A stretch of DNA of 15,654 nt, from assembly GCA_023228385.1 (NCBI GenBank), contig JALOBF010000023.1, positions 1 through 15,654 of the forward strand, written 5' to 3'. Position 1 is the stretch's first letter; each line of letters starts with the position of its first letter. This document shows, piece after piece, positions 14,540 through 15,654 of the stretch. Under the pieces are notes generated by a model that saw only the letters and a list, made by a program, of their open reading frames with translations, was not told the DNA's origin and ran no database searches. The stretch comes from Bacilli bacterium (GTDB lineage: Bacteria; Bacillota_I; Bacilli_A; ML615J-28; CAG-698). A program made the position numbers and the translations under genes.

Positions 14540-15073
14540 ATGAATATAAAAGAGATAAAAGAACTAATTTTAAAACGAGCCAGCTGCCGCAATTTTTCCG
14601 ATCATCCTGTGGAAAGAGAAAAAATCGAAATGATTGTTGAAGCGGCAAGGTTCGCACCATCAGCTTGTAACAGTCAACCCTGGTCGGTACATGTCGTAAC
14701 CGAGAATGAAAAAAGAAAGAAAATAGCGCAAGCAGTACAAACATTCGGAATAAATAAATTTGCCGACAAGGCGCCGGCGTTTATGATAATTGTACAGGAA
14801 AAAAGCCAGTTGCTGCCGAAATTAGCCGATTTAATAAAAAAAGTTGATTATACCGCCATTGATATCGGTATCTTTACGGCTCATCTGGTGTTAACGGCCA
14901 CCGCCGCCGGTTTATCAACATGCATTATCGGTTGGTTTAAGACCAAAAAAATCCGCAAGATTATTAATACTAAAAATAAAATCCGACTGGTTATCGCTCT
15001 CGGTTATGGTAATCAACGCATTAGTTCAAAAAAAAGAAAAGAAATTAATGAAATATTAAAATTTTACGATTGA
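14540..15073 (+). CDS. Nitroreductase-family FMN oxidoreductase
   Basis: Members of this family are FMN-dependent NAD(P)H oxidoreductases acting on nitro compounds, quinones or flavins; the substrate here cannot be told. The 177-residue protein has the FMN-phosphate signature RASCRNF (13-19), APSACNSQPW (39-48), the central AGLSTCIIGWF (123-133) and the C-terminal ALGYGN. At this length it belongs to the short single-domain type. ATG 14540 is chosen; a TTG at 14534, just after an in-frame TGA, is the only other option. No Shine-Dalgarno sequence fits between the promoter and either start, so the transcript seems almost leaderless. It ends in TGA, 10 bases before the next gene, with which it probably forms an operon. 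Confidence 0.88.
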   Translation: MNIKEIKELILKRASCRNFSDHPVEREKIEMIVEAARFAPSACNSQPWSVHVVTENEKRKKIAQAVQTFGINKFADKAPAFMIIVQEKSQLLPKLADLIKKVDYTAIDIGIFTAHLVLTATAAGLSTCIIGWFKTKKIRKIINTKNKIRLVIALGYGNQRISSKKRKEINEILKFYD

Positions 15074-15083
15074 TGAGATTATT

Positions 15084-15654
15084 ATGTTTGAAAACAAAAA
15101 AAAACAATTTAAACTAAGCCGACTAATTGTCATAGTTATTATTTTACTTTGCATTATCGGAATCGTAATGGGGCTTTATTGGGGATTGGGTTTAAATAAA
15201 AAATTAAAAGATCAAGAAAATATCAAAGATTTAATTTTAGCTTATGGCAATTTTTATCGAATAATGTATATTTTATTACATTTTATTCAGTCAACTCTTC
15301 TGCCCATTTCCAATTTCCCGACTATTCTTGCCGGCAATCTTATTTTCACACCTTGGGAAAATGCATTGCTAACTTCAATCGGTGTCGTCCTCGGTTCTTT
15401 AGTCGGCTTTGGTATCGGAAAGCTCTTTGGCCGTAAAGCGGTTGACTGGGTTGTCGGTGAAGAAAATACAAAAAAACTGCTTAAAACATTTGAAGGAAAA
15501 GAAAAAGTGGTTTTGGTTTTAATTTTATTATTACCTTTCTTTCCCGATGATATCATCTGTTTTATTGCCGGTATCACTTTAATATCATGGCGTTTTTTTG
15601 CCCTTTCCGTTTTAGTTTTAAGACCTGTTCCAATTATATTTATGTGTGTCCTCG
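15084..15654 (+). CDS. VTT/TVP38-type (DedA-like) membrane protein, 3' end outside the window
   Basis: The frame is open from ATG 15084 to the window end (190 residues). A short basic N-terminus (KKKQFKLSR) precedes a membrane helix (about 13-34). The VTT-domain part follows: ILLHFIQSTLLPISNFPTIL (63-82), LAGNLIFTPWENALLTSIGVVLGSLVGFGIGKLFGR (82-117) and the re-entrant motif LLPFFPDDIICFIAGITLIS (149-168), in which PxxPxD...AG is the family signature. Proteins of this group (TVP38/TMEM64, DedA superfamily) are plasma-membrane proteins linked to lipid scrambling or transport and membrane homeostasis. The ribosome site is weak (GATGAGATT). The spacing of 10 bases to the nitroreductase suggests coupling. 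About 20-40 residues may be missing. Confidence 0.82.
   Translation, partial: MFENKKKQFKLSRLIVIVIILLCIIGIVMGLYWGLGLNKKLKDQENIKDLILAYGNFYRIMYILLHFIQSTLLPISNFPTILAGNLIFTPWENALLTSIGVVLGSLVGFGIGKLFGRKAVDWVVGEENTKKLLKTFEGKEKVVLVLILLLPFFPDDIICFIAGITLISWRFFALSVLVLRPVPIIFMCVL

Noticed and set aside
1..15654. Mycoplasma genetic code (UGA as Trp)
   Set aside because: rnr and the nitroreductase end properly at TGA and conserved Trp positions use TGG.
1..15654. CRISPR array, prophage or biosynthetic cluster
   Set aside because: No regularly spaced repeats, phage structural genes or synthase-type genes were seen.

Overview
The window looks like a piece of an AT-rich, low-GC Gram-positive chromosome (Bacillota/Bacilli, possibly near the Acholeplasma/Izemoplasma/RF39/Erysipelotrichia side of the tree; this placement is inference). 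Reasons: Bacillus-type gene orders secG-rnr-smpB-ssrA and tig-clpX-(x)-lon, strong AGGAGG-type ribosome sites, sigma-A promoters with TGnTATAAT extended -10 boxes, and a Bacillus-like tmRNA tag. UGA is a stop (rnr and the nitroreductase end in TGA), so the Mycoplasma UGA=Trp code is excluded. Apart from the 5' IS element and two genes at the 3' end, everything is on the minus strand, so transcription runs from high to low coordinates.

Layout. 1-950: right part of an IS3-family element (end of orfA, DDE orfB, right end at about 950). 955-1599 (-): AbiEi-like winged-helix protein without its toxin partner, with its own promoter and a GTCGAC palindrome. 1725-2132 (-): tmRNA (ssrA) with promoter, tag frame and a good intrinsic terminator; the accessory region begins directly past the ssrA 3' end. 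2141-5483 (-): secG-rnr-smpB-zinc-ribbon membrane protein, with promoter and a terminator-like hairpin after secG. 5516-5810 (-): a decayed small lipoprotein-like gene in the 470-base gap. 5833-11982 (-): promoter-tig-clpX-(trigger-factor-like gene)-lon-stem-loop. 12014-14408 (-): promoter-M3 oligoendopeptidase-helical-repeat protein. 14498-15654 (+): promoter-nitroreductase-VTT/TVP38 membrane protein, cut by the window end.

Functionally most of the window is protein quality control. tmRNA, SmpB and RNase R rescue stalled ribosomes and destroy the faulty mRNA; the tagged product ends in AA, a signal for ClpXP; ClpX and Lon unfold and degrade proteins; trigger factor folds nascent chains; an M3 peptidase trims peptides; SecG belongs to the export channel. 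The most unusual gene is the 367-residue protein between clpX and lon. Its topology and C-terminal half align by eye with the trigger factor encoded two genes upstream, but the ribosome-docking signature and the FKBP active-site signature are missing. It sits where Bacillus carries lonB and may be a chaperone or adaptor tied to these proteases.
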